The translations under genes were made by a program, and so were the position numbers. From contig CM068832.1 of assembly GCA_028554795.2 (NCBI GenBank), positions 85,646,511 through 85,710,510 on the forward strand: DNA of 64,000 nucleotides. Reading direction: 5' to 3'. Below are positions 13,276 to 24,625 of this stretch, piece by piece (within the stretch, counting starts at the first letter, position 1; each line of letters starts with the position of its first letter). The notes beneath the pieces are model-generated. The model worked only from the letters and a program-made list of their open reading frames with translations. It searched no databases and was not told the origin of the DNA. Source of the stretch: Sinohyriopsis cumingii (lineage: Eukaryota > Mollusca > Bivalvia > Unionida > Unionidae).

Positions 13276-13502
13276 CTGATTTGAACAAAACTATATAAAG
13301 AATGTTTTTAAAAAATTTGGTTTCAGACCCAATTTCCAAAATGGACCAAAATCCTACACACTGGGATAATTAAACGGGAAATGCACGAAAGAATTTGAAA
13401 TACAACGACCAGTGATACAAGGATGTCCACTATCAATGCTAGAATACGTAATGGCAATAGAAATCCTACGTCACACGATAAGAAACAACCCAGATATACA
13501 AG

Positions 13503-13777
13503 CAGGGGCGTATTAACCATTAAGCAGACTAAGCACGTGCTTAGGACACCAGGGCCAAAGGGGGCACCACAAAGTTGAGAAAAGGGTGAAAAGAAAGAAA
13601 GAAAAAAGAATGAAGATTTGTAAAAAAAATTGATAAAACTAGAGCAAATTGATCATAATGTTCTATTTCTTGATCATGGTACACCTTAGGGTTATCTTCC
13701 CAGGTGTAGGTGGAAAAGAGAGTGCACCAAGATTTGTCAGTGCTTAGGGCACCAGTGAGCCTTAATCCGCCCCTGAT
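13503..13777. mobile_element. hAT-type MITE, 275 bp, inserted in the LINE
   Basis: The ends are inverted: CAGGGGCGTATTA at 13503 against TTAATCCGCCCCTG ending at 13775, about 12 of 13 matching. The 8-bp direct repeat TATACAAG flanks it at 13495-13502 and 13778-13785, the size typical of hAT transposons. The inner words GTGCTTAGG-CACCAG also occur at both ends (near 13538-13552 and 13740-13754). No transposase is encoded; an open frame across it on the minus strand is incidental. Two extra bases (AT) sit between the right CCCCTG and the duplication. Confidence 0.9.
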
Positions 13778-14990
13778 TATACAAGGCATACAAATACCAA
13801 ACCTAAAAAAGAATAAAAAAATGCTCGAACATGCATATGATTGCAACAACTTTATAAGAGAGGGGAAATGCTATAAGCGTCGTGTTCCAAAATAAACCAC
13901 AACAAGCACGAAATCTTAAAAGTAGTTAACTGGAGGGGCAACCACCCTGGATTATCGCCCCCCCCACACACACACACTTACTGAGAGACACTGTAAAGGC
14001 TCTAGGGGTTTACTTTGGTAATAAAAAAGAAAGCTGTAGAAAATTATGAACATATTATCAATAAAATAAGAGAAAATGTGAAAATCTGGCCATGGCGCCA
14101 TTACGTATCATGGAGCGGGCCCAAGTGGCCAAGACTTATTTATACTCAAATATTAACTACATAATTAAATCCATATATATGGATAATACAATTTTAAACA
14201 AAACAGAGAACGAAATAATAGATTATATATGGAATCATAAAATGCATTATGTAAAAAAAGAGACATTATAAAGTGCCAAAAGTAGAGGATGCTTGGGGTT
14301 GCCGAGCCCCTTACTACTATAATTAACTAACATAATCAATAGATTAAAAAAAAATTGCAATCAGACCCGGCTACAGCGTGAGAAGCACCGTACATCTACT
14401 GGTTCGGCTTCACCTTGAGAAACCGACCAGAGATATACAAAAATAACAAATTAATATAAAAAAAATCGAAGTGCCACGCAAACATATGAGAACTAATTTT
14501 AAAATATAGAGACAAAACAGATTTATGCAAAATTTAATAAGTAAAAGTCACGCTTGGATTAGGGAGGAGGTAACCAAAAATATAAAATGTAGAGTAGAGC
14601 AGGACAACTGAGGGGGTAAATTGGACAAAAAATTGGAAAAATTGGGGAAAATAAGATCTATCAAAACACAAAGTATAATTTTTAAATACCTGCACAACAC
14701 CTGGCTAACAGGCGAAGAAACAATCAAACATCGTATGCTGAGGATAATGCCGAAATAACCTTTATGTAAAACAGCGAACTTCACCAAACTACACACGATT
14801 GCCCAATGTGATAAAACTAAACATAATAGGATAAAGTTAATAATGAAAATTTGCAAAAAATATAAGTATAACAAAAATAACATTGTATTCATAGATTTAG
14901 ACTACGAAAACAAAATCGTTCTAAAATGTATAGACTATATAGTCACTACGATGATATCCTGTGGACAGGTGATAAAGAATTTTAAATAAG

Positions 14991-16205
14991 ATACGTGGTA
15001 AAAATAAGAATATTAACCACAACAAGAACTCAATACGTCTTACGACGAATAGATACTTACCGTCAGGTTGATATAACGCAATTGATGTTGGAATTGAGGG
15101 GGAGGGAGGAATAGGTATTACAGACCGAAGGGTCGCGTAGCGCAATTGCGAGCTGATGCCATACCCATACCCCCTCTTCGCACCCCACAACAGCCATATT
15201 TCAAAGAAAATTTCAAATTCTATTTCAAATATTTCAAAGAAACCCATATAACTTTTTTTTTAAAAGAGAAAAGGGAAGAAAGGAAGAAAGAAAAAATAAA
15301 AGAATTTTGTAATTTAATTTTTTTTCTTCTTTCTCTGAAAGAAAATTCTAAAGACATATATAGGAAGGGATACAGGGAAAATATAAGGAGGAAGTAAATG
15401 GCTATGACATCATGGGGCTAAGTCACAGGGCTCAGTGAAGTGGACAGGCCCATCAAGAGTCTTTGAAAACACCCAATGTAGAACATAAACAGACAAAATA
15501 GAGACACAAATAAATACTGTATAACACTTAGTTTAAAACCCTACTAACTTCTCCCGCACTGCATGGTTGACCACTATACAATAATGTGGTCTCATAAATA
15601 CGTTTGGATCTTTCAATAAAGCATAATCAGATAAACTAAATAAAGAAGGCCTAACGCGACCCAGGAAAAACACATAGAGAATAAAGAAGCGTGAACCTTG
15701 GATCGAGCGTAACCTACCTATCAACATCTTTAAAAACTATTATGAGGAACGACACATATTATCACTCGAATAATAAAATGGGAAATAATTTTTTTTAAAC
15801 AAAATCTAAATAGTACACCATTCCATCGTCAAAATTAGAAAACCATAAAACAAGTTAAAAGATACAATATAACATCATAAAGGAAGAAATACAACTGGGA
15901 AATATATCTGATCTATACTTGCTGTCTCAAACATAAAGAAAATATAGCATGCACACAATATAGCACCATTACATATAGCAAACACTGAGACCTAGGGGAC
16001 ATATAGCAAAGGTTACAAAACATTTCAAGGGAAGGAACTTCGAGCAAGGTGAGGGAAACCAGACTCGGACGAACAACCCTTTAGATAACACTATGGGAAC
16101 ATAAATACCCCATCAAAAATTCTAAAAACTAAATTTTTTATATAAAATTTTGTTTTAATAAAACGTAGAACACATCTGAGGGGGAAATACACAAACATAA
16201 AATAC
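14991..16205. other. LINE 3' region or unassigned AT-rich DNA
   Basis: Broken frames with an L1-like flavour appear on the plus strand near 15560-16100 but no motif is firm. A GC-richer patch near 15075-15200 with the word GCGCAATTG may be a separate short insertion. Purine-rich simple sequence runs at 15265-15400. No gene is supported. Confidence 0.4.
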
Positions 16206-16290
16206 TTTTTTTTGGGGGGGGGAAATGGGGGCATCTGTCCGGTGCCCCCCCCCCCAAAAAAAAATGTGTGTGTGTGTGTGTGTGTGTGTT
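16206..16290. repeat. T-G / C-A homopolymer hairpin and (GT)n
   Basis: A run of T (16206-16213) and G (16214-16222) is followed after about 21 bases by a run of C (16244-16255) and A (16256-16264). These pair as a long homopolymer hairpin. A (GT)n tract follows to 16290. The G run could also form a quadruplex. Nearby frames on both strands are products of this simple sequence. Confidence 0.85.
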
Positions 16291-16490
16291 ATTATACCCA
16301 TTACATTACTTGCAAAATATATATGGTGCTGACATTTTCGGCAAGAGGGAGACCTACCAATATTCTGCATATAATTATTTTAATGTTTTTCAGAGCGAGA
16401 GTATTGGGGCCTGGTCTGTTCGATATATTTCTCAACTGATACAGCGGGTATAATAGAGCCACCCCCACCCCCCACCCCCCGAGTTTGCCA

Positions 16491-16552
16491 CAGAGCGCTC
16501 GTGTAATATACGGTTTAATACAAAATACATGATCGTGGGCAGGAATATACAA
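16491..16552 (-). repeat. Right arm of the inverted dispersed repeat
   Basis: Read on the minus strand this matches 11471-11540 in order: ATTCCTGCCCAC, AAACCGTATATTAC, GAGCGCTCT. Similarity is clear but imperfect and may extend weakly for another 60 bp beyond a G-rich expansion (16459-16481). Confidence 0.65.
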
Positions 16553-16589
16553 ATTTTGGTCGATATACATGATCGTTGGTATCTATTCA

Positions 16590-19500
16590 AACGAGGGCCA
16601 TGAAATACATTAGCAAATTCCTACAGTATTTAAGGCAGGCGATTACAAATTATTTAAACCACATTTTTCATCTGTCACAGATTTTATAATCATTTTGAAG
16701 TGGCTGCTTTATATCGAGGAAAACGAGCGGTAAGTGTTATACAAAACAAAACCTTAATAGCAATTTGATCACTTTTGCGTCATTTGACAGTAAGAATAGT
16801 AACAAATAGAGGATAATTTCTTTTCCTACGTTAGGCCTAATACCTGGTATGATTCTTAGTGTGGTACACACACAAAAAAAACCAACCCCAAAACAACACT
16901 AACAACATTTTAAAAAACCCACAAAAACGAGTGCCGTGCCGAAGCCACGGGCTAAAATGCTTTTTTATTATTTTTTTTATTTATAGTATCAATCACAAAT
17001 TGAAATATATACAGTATTAGCGTTGGAAAAGAAAGTTTTCTTTTTGTTATATTTTTTTTTTCTCACCCTAGCGAAACACTTTCTGCAAATGACCTTAATA
17101 AAGGAAAATAATAAATTAACCTAAACCACTTTGAATGTCGACCGCATCTTTTATTTACACGGCATCATGCGCGGAAGAAAATACCAACTGAACCGGGATT
17201 TCAGACAGCAGATGAATTGAACTTGATTCATTGAACATCATTAGCAATTATACAATCAAACAGATGCAACAATGAAAAGTGGAACTATGAAAAATCGAGA
17301 ACGTTAGATTTGCGAAGGATTTATTCCGAATCATTGTCTGCTAATAGAGAATTCATGTCAGTTGCTGTGTCGGCGATGCCCACACAGCGCGCCGTCCAAA
17401 TGTGAAGTTGCGTTGTGCTGAAAGACATACCACTGTGCCATAATTTATCTGATGGCATGTAAAGAAGCTGCTTAAATTATAGTATTTAAAAGTTTCTTCA
17501 TTTTGTAAGAGCTCAAGAAATTAATTCTGGTTTGAAAGACAAGATGACGGTAAAACTCAGAAGACGTAGCTGTACAGTACCGTTGGTGCTGGAGACATCA
17601 TAATAAAGGTAACTGCGTTAACTTCGCTTTTTGTTTGGTAATTTGTTGGAGATTATCTTTTGCTGATCTTCTTTGAGCTTGGAGTAACTTTTACATTCTG
17701 AACATTTTTATTTGCACTTATCTGCTTAATATGTATTGCTGGGATATCATATAGAATATGAAGTCAGTATAATGGTACTATATTTTACATATTTGAATGA
17801 TAAAAGACTGGTAAATGATATAATGATAAACTACAAAATGAATAATTTGCCCATTATCCCAAATATGTTAATTAAAACAAACATTGAATGTAAATTCAGA
17901 TATAATGAGCAGTTGTAAGAAGTAAGAAATAACATTTTATCCATTGAACCTGTTATGTGTTATCATCATCAGTTTTAAAATAAACACATGGAGACAAGTT
18001 TGCTTAAATTCTAAAATTAACACACACACACATGGTATTTTAATCAAATACAGAAATGGTGACATTGATATATGCATACCAATAGTTTTTTTTCTTCTAC
18101 AGATATAAATTAAAAAGCCTAATTCTGAGAGTTTCACCTACAACATTCATGATGGGAAAGGGCCACTAATTAAGAGCTGACATATGTGGAAGAAAAATAC
18201 CATCCATGTTGAAAAGGGCTAGAGGTAATGTGAGAAAACATAATTTATCAATCTTATTTAACATTATTGTTGATATTTTATCTCAACTGGTCAAAAGGCT
18301 AAGTGGGTTTATGTAATGGTCCAGAGTGTGTTATTTATTTCACATCCCCTTGTGTCTTTCAACAGTAAGAAATTAGCTACTTTGGAGTCCATAGTTCTGA
18401 TCAATTTGTTTATATAAAACTTGGTTTTGGGCTTAAATCAACATCTCGGATAAATCTAATAATGAGCCAAATCCAGGTATATACATGTGATCATGTATAA
18501 GATTAGCTGAGTTTTTTAACCAGCCTAAAAGCCATACTTCCACAATATAGGCTAAAATCATTAAGTTGTCCTAGAAGTTTGATGAGTGTTAACCATTAAT
18601 AATAATAAGGTGATCTTTCATCTGAGTATGTTACCACCGCATGCAATATTTATACATGTAGTGCAGTTTTTACTAAACTTAGAATGCATGCTTATATAAA
18701 TGAGATCTAGATTGAAGAAGTGAACATGCATACAAATACATGAGGTTATAACCACTACTGCTGATTCAAGTTTGATCATGCTTGGCCATTGGGCTTATAT
18801 AGTCAAGTTTCACAGTGATGCTTATTATGAGTGTGATAAAGGTATGATAGTGAAGTGACCTTGCATCTGATTGGCAGAGTTTCTTATGATTTGCACAACA
18901 GTGTTTATGATCCAATTTAGATCTGACTTGTTTAATTATTTGCTTGTATGTCTGAGGCTGTAAGCAAAATCTATGCATATAATGTGGTGGTTCTACATCT
19001 CACTAGCCATTCTTGCTACTGCTCTTAAAACTATTGCTCATTAATTTTATCAGACTTGGTAAATAGATTTATCTCATCAAGATATAGCAAAAGAGCAATT
19101 TTGTTTAAAAACTATTCATTCATATTAAACTCAAATTCTGCATCTGATTGGTTGACCTTGCAAATACTATAAGGGCTCTATTTCTGACAAAAAGATTATT
19201 TTGATCTAATGTAGCAGAAATGCTTATATGATCAAAACATTGAACATATTTGATGACAAATAAGAAATAGTTTTTCATGCAAATTTGATAAACATTGATA
19301 AATCGGTTCATATCATTAAAAGCTTGGAAGAGTTTGATTACATGCGAGACCATCACATATTAATCAGTCTTTATTTAGAGAATTATTTTTGTCAGGATTT
19401 AGTAAAATATGTAAAATCAATATGGACTGGTTTTGTTATGTACAGCAACACTAGTTGTTTACTGAGTACTGAGGGAATTGGAGTAAGGCAAGGGTACATT

Positions 19501-22165
19501 GCAGTAGGTAACCTGGTTGACTTGATAACAGGATTTTAACACAAACATTTTTATCAGGAGTCTAGCATACTAACCATTGATTCACTGCAGATCCTGCCCC
19601 CATTAGTTACCTTTTAATACGTAAAGCATTTGGGTTTTTTATGTCACAAATCCCATAGGGATTAAAATTAACATCATAGGTCTCACTGGATAGTTTCGTA
19701 TTTTGACATCCCTCTAATTTTTAAGGTAGAAGGCATGAACCTAATTATCACAAGCCTAGCATTTATAAATTTACACATAAGCTAAATCTATAATGTGGTT
19801 CAGATTTACTTTGAGTTAGGCATGGAAATAGGTTGGCTTGTTGGTGACTGCCTGTCACAGTTAGATGAGCATTGGAGATCATATGCGTAACTTAGTCTGC
19901 AAATGAGCTGCCGACTTTTATTTGTGTCTGCTACAGAGGTAAATATAAAAAGATCTTGATGGTAGAGGGGTGATGAAAAGTATGCTAATTTGTTATAGTA
20001 CTATTGAACTTTATTCATGCATAAGGCACATACTGATTCTTTTAGTTGCCTTGTCACAGAAAAATATTGAAAATAGTTATTTCTAGTAAAAAATGAATGT
20101 AAAATTTAGGAGATGGTGGCAGTGATGGTTCAGTATAGAAACCAATAGATGCATCAGGAATTAACCTGATTACTGCAGTCTAAATCTCACATGTATGCTT
20201 TCTACAAATATCATTAGTTTGTTTTTATTAGTATCTTCATTGTTGGATGAAAATTCACCAGATAAACTATCCAGTGAGACCATAAAATACACAATTAGAA
20301 AATAAAATAAATTTATTCTAGAAAGAAATATTGCATGCAACACTGTGACACAAATGAAAGTAATGAGAAAACACTTAAACAAATGGCTAACATTATTCAT
20401 CTGGCTTATATAACTAACAGTTGGCCATTTCACTATGGAGTAGTCAGGTATATCTAGTATTATAAGAACAGAACCTAAACAATAATCTCCAAACTTTTAT
20501 CAAATCAATTGCATACTTGGGTTTGGAATGTATTACATGGGAATTATGTTAATTTTTAAAATCAAAATGTACCTGCATCCTTTGACCCTACCAGAACCAA
20601 ACTAAAAGCTCAAATTTGTGCAGCTGCTTTAGCTCATCACAAACATAATTGGGAGTATAACTGCTAACCCTACCCTCTAGCACACATTAAAGATCTTTAG
20701 AGTTCTTAAATACAGCCTTCTAATTATACAAGTTTCATTACATTGGTCAATAATTAGTCACATGTGATGACACTTTTAACTAATCAAACCACAGCAACTG
20801 AGAGCAGACTAAGCACTGATATTTATATGGTACAGTGGCAATATACAGTCTGTCTGCTGCACAGTTAGTTACCTGCCCATTAAACTGACAACACATGAAA
20901 TAAACTGGACAATTCTAAAAGCCTTGAATTTGACTTTATTTGTCTGTATGGTAGAACAGAACCTGAGTTGAAAAGCTTTTAAAGAAAGACCTTGATATCA
21001 AACCTAATAATAACTGCAGGAGTTATATTATGGATAATTAACCATTCTCTCAGTTTCAAACTGGGCATTCCTTCCCATGGGGTTCTAAATGTAAACCAAG
21101 TGTAACTGATATCCTAATGAACTGTAAAGACCATAGCAGCACAACAGCAGGGGACCAGATATGTCCAGATCCAGAAATCATAGACCAGTTTCAAACTGAT
21201 AATGAACCACATAAAAATTACACATCTGCTAGAACTTATGTGATGAAGATAACTTAAATTGCATTATTATTAATCCTCCTCCTCACATTCATCATAATTG
21301 AGATGCATCATATATGTTTTATTGTAAAATAGTTTATGCAACATAATTCAGTGAAGACCTTTGCTGCCAATTTACCAGTGAACCATTTGTTTCAATGAAC
21401 ATATTTTATGTTGTAACAAGGAGCATCATTTAAACATTATGATACACTTATCATACCTGTATATGAAATCTTAATACTAACACTTATACTTGCAATACTA
21501 CTACTAATAAAAACACCTGCATTGATAATTTGATTATGTTCAATTGGACTTGTATCTAAATGATCACCAGCTATATGAAAAGACATATTTTAATATATAG
21601 ATATTGGATGGAATACTAGTTACCACAATTGAATAGTCATATGATAAATGATATATTATTTTAAACAATTTATATTTGCAGTGAAATATACTTTTACATT
21701 ATCTTCCCTTAAATTTCATTTATAGAGCAAAATACTCTGCATTCATTAAATTACTGAAATGGTTAATAATACAACAACAAATACTGCAACTTCCAGAACC
21801 ACAAAAATCAAAAGATATAAACAAAAACTTCTCTACATGTATCAACAGTTGTCACTTAATAGACAGAACTATGAAGATTTAGGACAGGATGTTAACAAAT
21901 TAGGTATTCAAGTTAAAAAGAAAAAAATACCAAGTAAGCTTACTACCAAAAAATCAAACAATAACAGTGAATTTTAGTACATTCCCAGGAAACAGAATAT
22001 ATGATTGTTCTTAACTTGATCTGATACATCTTAAATCTATAGAAAATGATTCATATTGTATGACTTAAATATTATGTAAACAAAAATTCCATCACTTTTT
22101 TCAGATGCAACATGCATACCCCAACCCATCCTTCTTGATCATAAAGTATACCAGCATTCCACTAT
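16590..22165. other. AT-rich non-coding DNA
   Basis: No exon, repeat family or RNA gene is recognisable. A slightly GC-richer patch lies at 17340-17420. Short open frames (for example 19285-19539, and 21759-21977, which is Asn/Thr/Lys-rich) look like chance products of composition. A host intron or intergenic spacer would look like this. Confidence 0.55.
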
Positions 22166-22171
22166 AAGATG

Positions 22172-22375
22172 GGGAGCTGTAGTGGCTCAGTGGTTAGCTT
22201 TCTGGACCTGTGAAGTAATGTAGGTTCAAATTCTACCATCGGACCAACCTGGGTTAGCTACCATGGTGTGCCCTTGGGCAAGGCACTATACTTAAAGTGC
22301 CTTGGCACTAAATAACTTACTTGTGTTGGTTTACCATAAAAGGCCAAACCAAACACAAAAAACAACAACTTTAAA
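22172..22375 (+). mobile_element. tRNA-derived SINE
   Basis: The A box TGGCTCAGTGG is at 22183-22193 and the B box GGTTCAAATTC at 22223-22233. A body with CTACCATCGGACC and CCTTGGGCAAGGCAC (near 22270-22286) follows. The head shares ACCATCGGA with the copy at 2483. The CTTGGGCAAGGCAC word is typical of SINE central regions in several invertebrates. An A-rich tail begins near 22340. Confidence 0.75.
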
Positions 22376-23160
22376 ATATGAGTTTTGTCAATACTAAGTA
22401 AAGGAAAATCATACTGAAGAAATGTTTTTGTTAATACAGTTTAATGGATCTAAAAAATCTCTTTCTTCTGCAGGAGTTTAAAATGTTAAATTAAAAAGGT
22501 CATGGTACACATTGCTTCGTTCGTACACATCAGGCTCCATAACCCATATCCAGCTAAAAATTTTGGTAGAGTCTGAATAAAAAATATTTTAATCTGGATG
22601 ATAATATTCTTTCTCCATTCATATATTACACCACCAAGATTGATCCAAATAAGATTACATTTTACTATAACACTGAGGATGAGTATGCCTCTTAACAACT
22701 GACAAATGTGGAGAGAATGGAGTTAAACTGAACTTTGATTTCTTTTCAACCATAGCACAATTTTCATTTATTATGAAAAAACCTGAATAAAGTTGGAGTT
22801 CATAACCATGACAGTCTTGATATAATATAAATTCAATATATTATTGTTGTCTTGAGGTATAGTTCTGTATATTACAATCTCACACAAGATCAGGGTATAT
22901 TTTAGTACCATACAGTTAATTCAGGATTGTATTAATACCTATTCTGGTGAATGAAAATTAAATAAGATTTACTATTTTGGAACCAGTTGCAATAAAGTTT
23001 ACTAAACAAGAGAAAATATGACTTTAATATCTAAAATGTAAAATCTGCAAACAGAATACTTGCTTGACTTTACACTTCAACTATATCATAATATTTATTT
23101 GAAATGAATTTATACAAATGGCATTAAATTGGGTTTCAGGCTGGTAATGACAATGGTAGC
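22376..23160. other. AT-rich spacer, no gene seen
   Basis: There are no coding motifs on either strand. This is the left flank of the virus-like element; I could not locate a clean junction or target duplication. Confidence 0.5.
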
Positions 23161-23164
23161 AGTG

Positions 23165-23480
23165 AATAGGGACGGTCTAGGGACTATGGAACTTCCATGT
23201 TAAAAAGGGTATATCCACTTTGGGGACTATGTAATTTAACATGGGAGAAAAAAAAATATCCATTCTAGGGACAAGGGGAATTTAACATGGGAGAAAGAAA
23301 AAAACTATTCACTCTAGGGACAAGGGAAATTGAACATGGGGAATAAATCGTGGGACTGTCTAGGGACTAGGGGAAATGGAACAGGGTCGGGACCCTATTT
23401 TAATAAGGTCCCGACCTGATGGGTCTATGAAAATGGAACAGGCGAAAATTGAAACAGGGAGGGGTCTCTATTTTTTTATT
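23165..23480 (+). repeat. Degenerate 46-50 bp direct repeats at the element's left edge
   Basis: About four to five diverged units carry GGGACAAGGGGAATTTAACATGGGAGAAA or relatives: near 23222, 23269, 23315 and 23361, with a weaker one near 23175. They lie just outside the left gene pair and end in a hairpin (23385-23416). Terminal repeat, origin or left border of the element are all possible. Confidence 0.7.
23385..23416. repeat. Perfect 10-bp hairpin
   Basis: GGTCGGGACC at 23385-23394 is the exact reverse complement of GGTCCCGACC at 23407-23416, with a 12-base AT loop. It is GC-rich in an AT-rich setting and sits at the end of the direct repeats. It could be a border or replication structure; the function is unknown. 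Confidence 0.8.
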
Positions 23481-23530
23481 ATTTTTTTAAACAAAAAAAT
23501 AAAAAAAGGGGTAGGCAATTGAAAGTCAAG

Positions 23531-23573
23531 ATCTTTTCGAGAGATAGGGATGGCCCTGAAAAGGGCCTTTGGT
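23531..23573 (-). terminator. Histone-type mRNA 3' stem-loop and downstream element
   Basis: On the minus strand the 16-base word GGCCCTTTTCAGGGCC (23567-23552) matches the metazoan replication-dependent histone 3' stem-loop: a 6-bp stem with the UUUC loop. It is preceded by ACCAAA and followed by ATCCC, close to the conserved CCAAA and ACCCA flanks. A purine-rich CGAAAAGA element lies 12-20 bases downstream, where U7 snRNA would pair. It starts 13 bases after the stop codon of the 23580-23825 frame, a normal position. Such ends are cut without polyadenylation and bound by SLBP. Confidence 0.9.
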
Positions 23574-23579
23574 TTTATG

Positions 23580-23825
23580 TTAATATACCCTTAACATAAA
23601 GGGCATCTGTGACATCTTCTTCTTGACCTTAGGCTGCGCCTGACTGCAGGACCATAGATTAAGACTCTTTTGAGGCATCCTTGATGCTCCACATAAGATT
23701 CTTCGCATCCACAGGCTGGTGTCTGTCCTGTGGATAACTGTCCAGTTGGATCGGACATACATTGGTATGTCCGTCCGGAACATCATCGAAGACACAAGCG
23801 TTGAAGATTGTACGTCGGTCCACAT
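23580..23825 (-). CDS. Small uncharacterised viral-type ORF (81 codons)
   Basis: I do not recognise the protein. It starts at the first ATG (23825-23823) about 45 bases past a minus-strand TATA box and stops 13 bases before the histone-type stem-loop, so the transcription context is convincing. The product is mildly basic with Lys-rich VKKKM near residue 68, rich in Met, Ser and Trp, with no membrane segment or signal peptide. The two other frames also stay partly open: one ends in a stretch with Arg-rich RRSLRSRRR, another reads FNACVFDDVPDGHTN. The neighbours are frameshifted, so the ancestral frame may differ and the protein could be a fragment. It does not resemble any core or linker histone. 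Confidence 0.55.
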   Translation of the reverse strand: MWTDVQSSTLVSSMMFRTDIPMYVRSNWTVIHRTDTSLWMRRILCGASRMPQKSLNLWSCSQAQPKVKKKMSQMPFMLRVY

Positions 23826-23870
23826 GTTGGGGTGCCGAGTAACAGGTGAAGGAATGCAGTGAACTGTACT

Positions 23871-24000
23871 TATTTATAGGGAGAGGAAGGATTGAAACGG
23901 ATTGTGTTTGTTGACCAATCCAAACACGCGTTACAAAATTCAGTCAGCCCACGTCCAATCCGAAGAGAGCAGTCTGTGACGTCACGTAGTCTATATAGAT
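23871..24000. promoter_or_regulatory. Compact bidirectional promoter
   Basis: About 220 bp separates two divergent start codons (23825 minus, 24046 plus). A minus-strand TATAAATA lies at 23878-23871 and a plus-strand TATATAG at 23992-23998. Between them are two CCAAT boxes (23915-23919, 23955-23959), two CAATCC words on the minus strand (near 23890 and 23900) and a perfect CRE palindrome TGACGTCA at 23977-23984. Each TATA box is 45-50 bases from its start codon, leaving short leaders. The arrangement resembles divergent histone gene pairs. Confidence 0.8.
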
Positions 24001-24045
24001 TCGCTAGCACCTTTGCGCAGTCAATCTATGCGACAGTTTTTCAAC

Positions 24046-24614
24046 ATGACTGAAACTCAGAAAACGATCAGTTGGGGTGCACCGACGGTGGAGACTACCC
24101 AAGGGAACCGGACTTACTTTCAGAAGAGGTGAATTGGGATTTTGTGGATTTCTTTACCTCGCAAGAATTTGTTCCTGAACCTTCGTCACCTTCTCCTTCA
24201 TTACCGCACATGGAAAATTTTAGACAGAGACAGAAAGAAGAATTGGAGAAATTTATACAACAGCAAAAGGAAGCGGAACAAGCTTTTCTCCTACAGCAAC
24301 AGCAGCAAGAAGAAGAGGTAAGAAAAAAACAAGAAGAAGAAGAAGCAGCAGCAAAGAAACAAGGGTGTCAAAATGAAATGGTCACGGTACTGTTAGACAT
24401 TTTAGCGGAGTTAAGAAGTCTGAAACAAATGTATCAGACTTCTTTATTACGGCTGAAGAGAATACGACCTTCCCGAGCTAAACACTCCAACCCTGTGACT
24501 AAGCCTACCGCACCACCCTTAGTGATTTCAGCCAAATCATCATCAACAGTAGGCAGTCCAGAAGTAGGCCTTGGCCGTGGCAAAGGCTTAAGACAGTTAA
24601 AGTTGATTGTTTAA
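24046..24614 (+). pseudogene. Coiled-coil protein gene with histone-type 3' end
   Basis: The first ATG after the TATA box is 24046, but that frame stops at 24130. The long frame runs from about 24054 to the TAA at 24612 and lacks an early ATG, so one frameshift near 24060-24110 is likely; the first in-frame ATG is 24210. The encoded product has an acidic N-terminal part, a Pro/Ser patch, a Glu/Gln/Lys-rich coiled coil (about residues 50-98 of the frame opening at 24072) with Q-runs, a Leu-rich helix (about 101-127) and a basic, Ser/Pro-rich tail with GLGRGKGLRQ near the end. I do not recognise a family. It could be a virion structural, scaffold or DNA-associated protein; that is a guess. The stem-loop follows 22 bases after the stop. 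Confidence 0.75.
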
Positions 24615-24625
24615 ACTCACCCCTT

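Larger units (their letters stand above)
11643..14990 (+). mobile_element. Decayed L1/Tx1-like LINE (ORF2)
   Basis: Parts in order: an apurinic-type endonuclease start (11643-11894) with INSNGI and IIMIQETH, the usual N-terminal motifs; a linker broken by many stops; the RT finger region near 12816-13193 with SPGKDGLIVEFY and NWRPISLLNTDYKI; motif A near 13230-13275 (MVLFDQEKAFD, followed by a TGA); a motif C region near 13824-13845 reading HAYDC where active elements have an Asp-Asp pair; the downstream LGVYFGNKK block near 14005; and a cysteine motif PLCKTANFTKLHTIAQC near 14760-14815. The order matches vertebrate/invertebrate L1-Tx1 elements. Dozens of stops and frameshifts show a dead copy. 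A MITE sits inside the RT at 13503-13777. The 3' boundary is uncertain and may extend to about 16130. Confidence 0.85.

Noticed and set aside
23580..23825. Decayed core histone, given the histone-type 3' end
   Set aside because: All three minus-strand frames were compared with the general pattern of H2A, H2B, H3, H4 and H1; no block matches.
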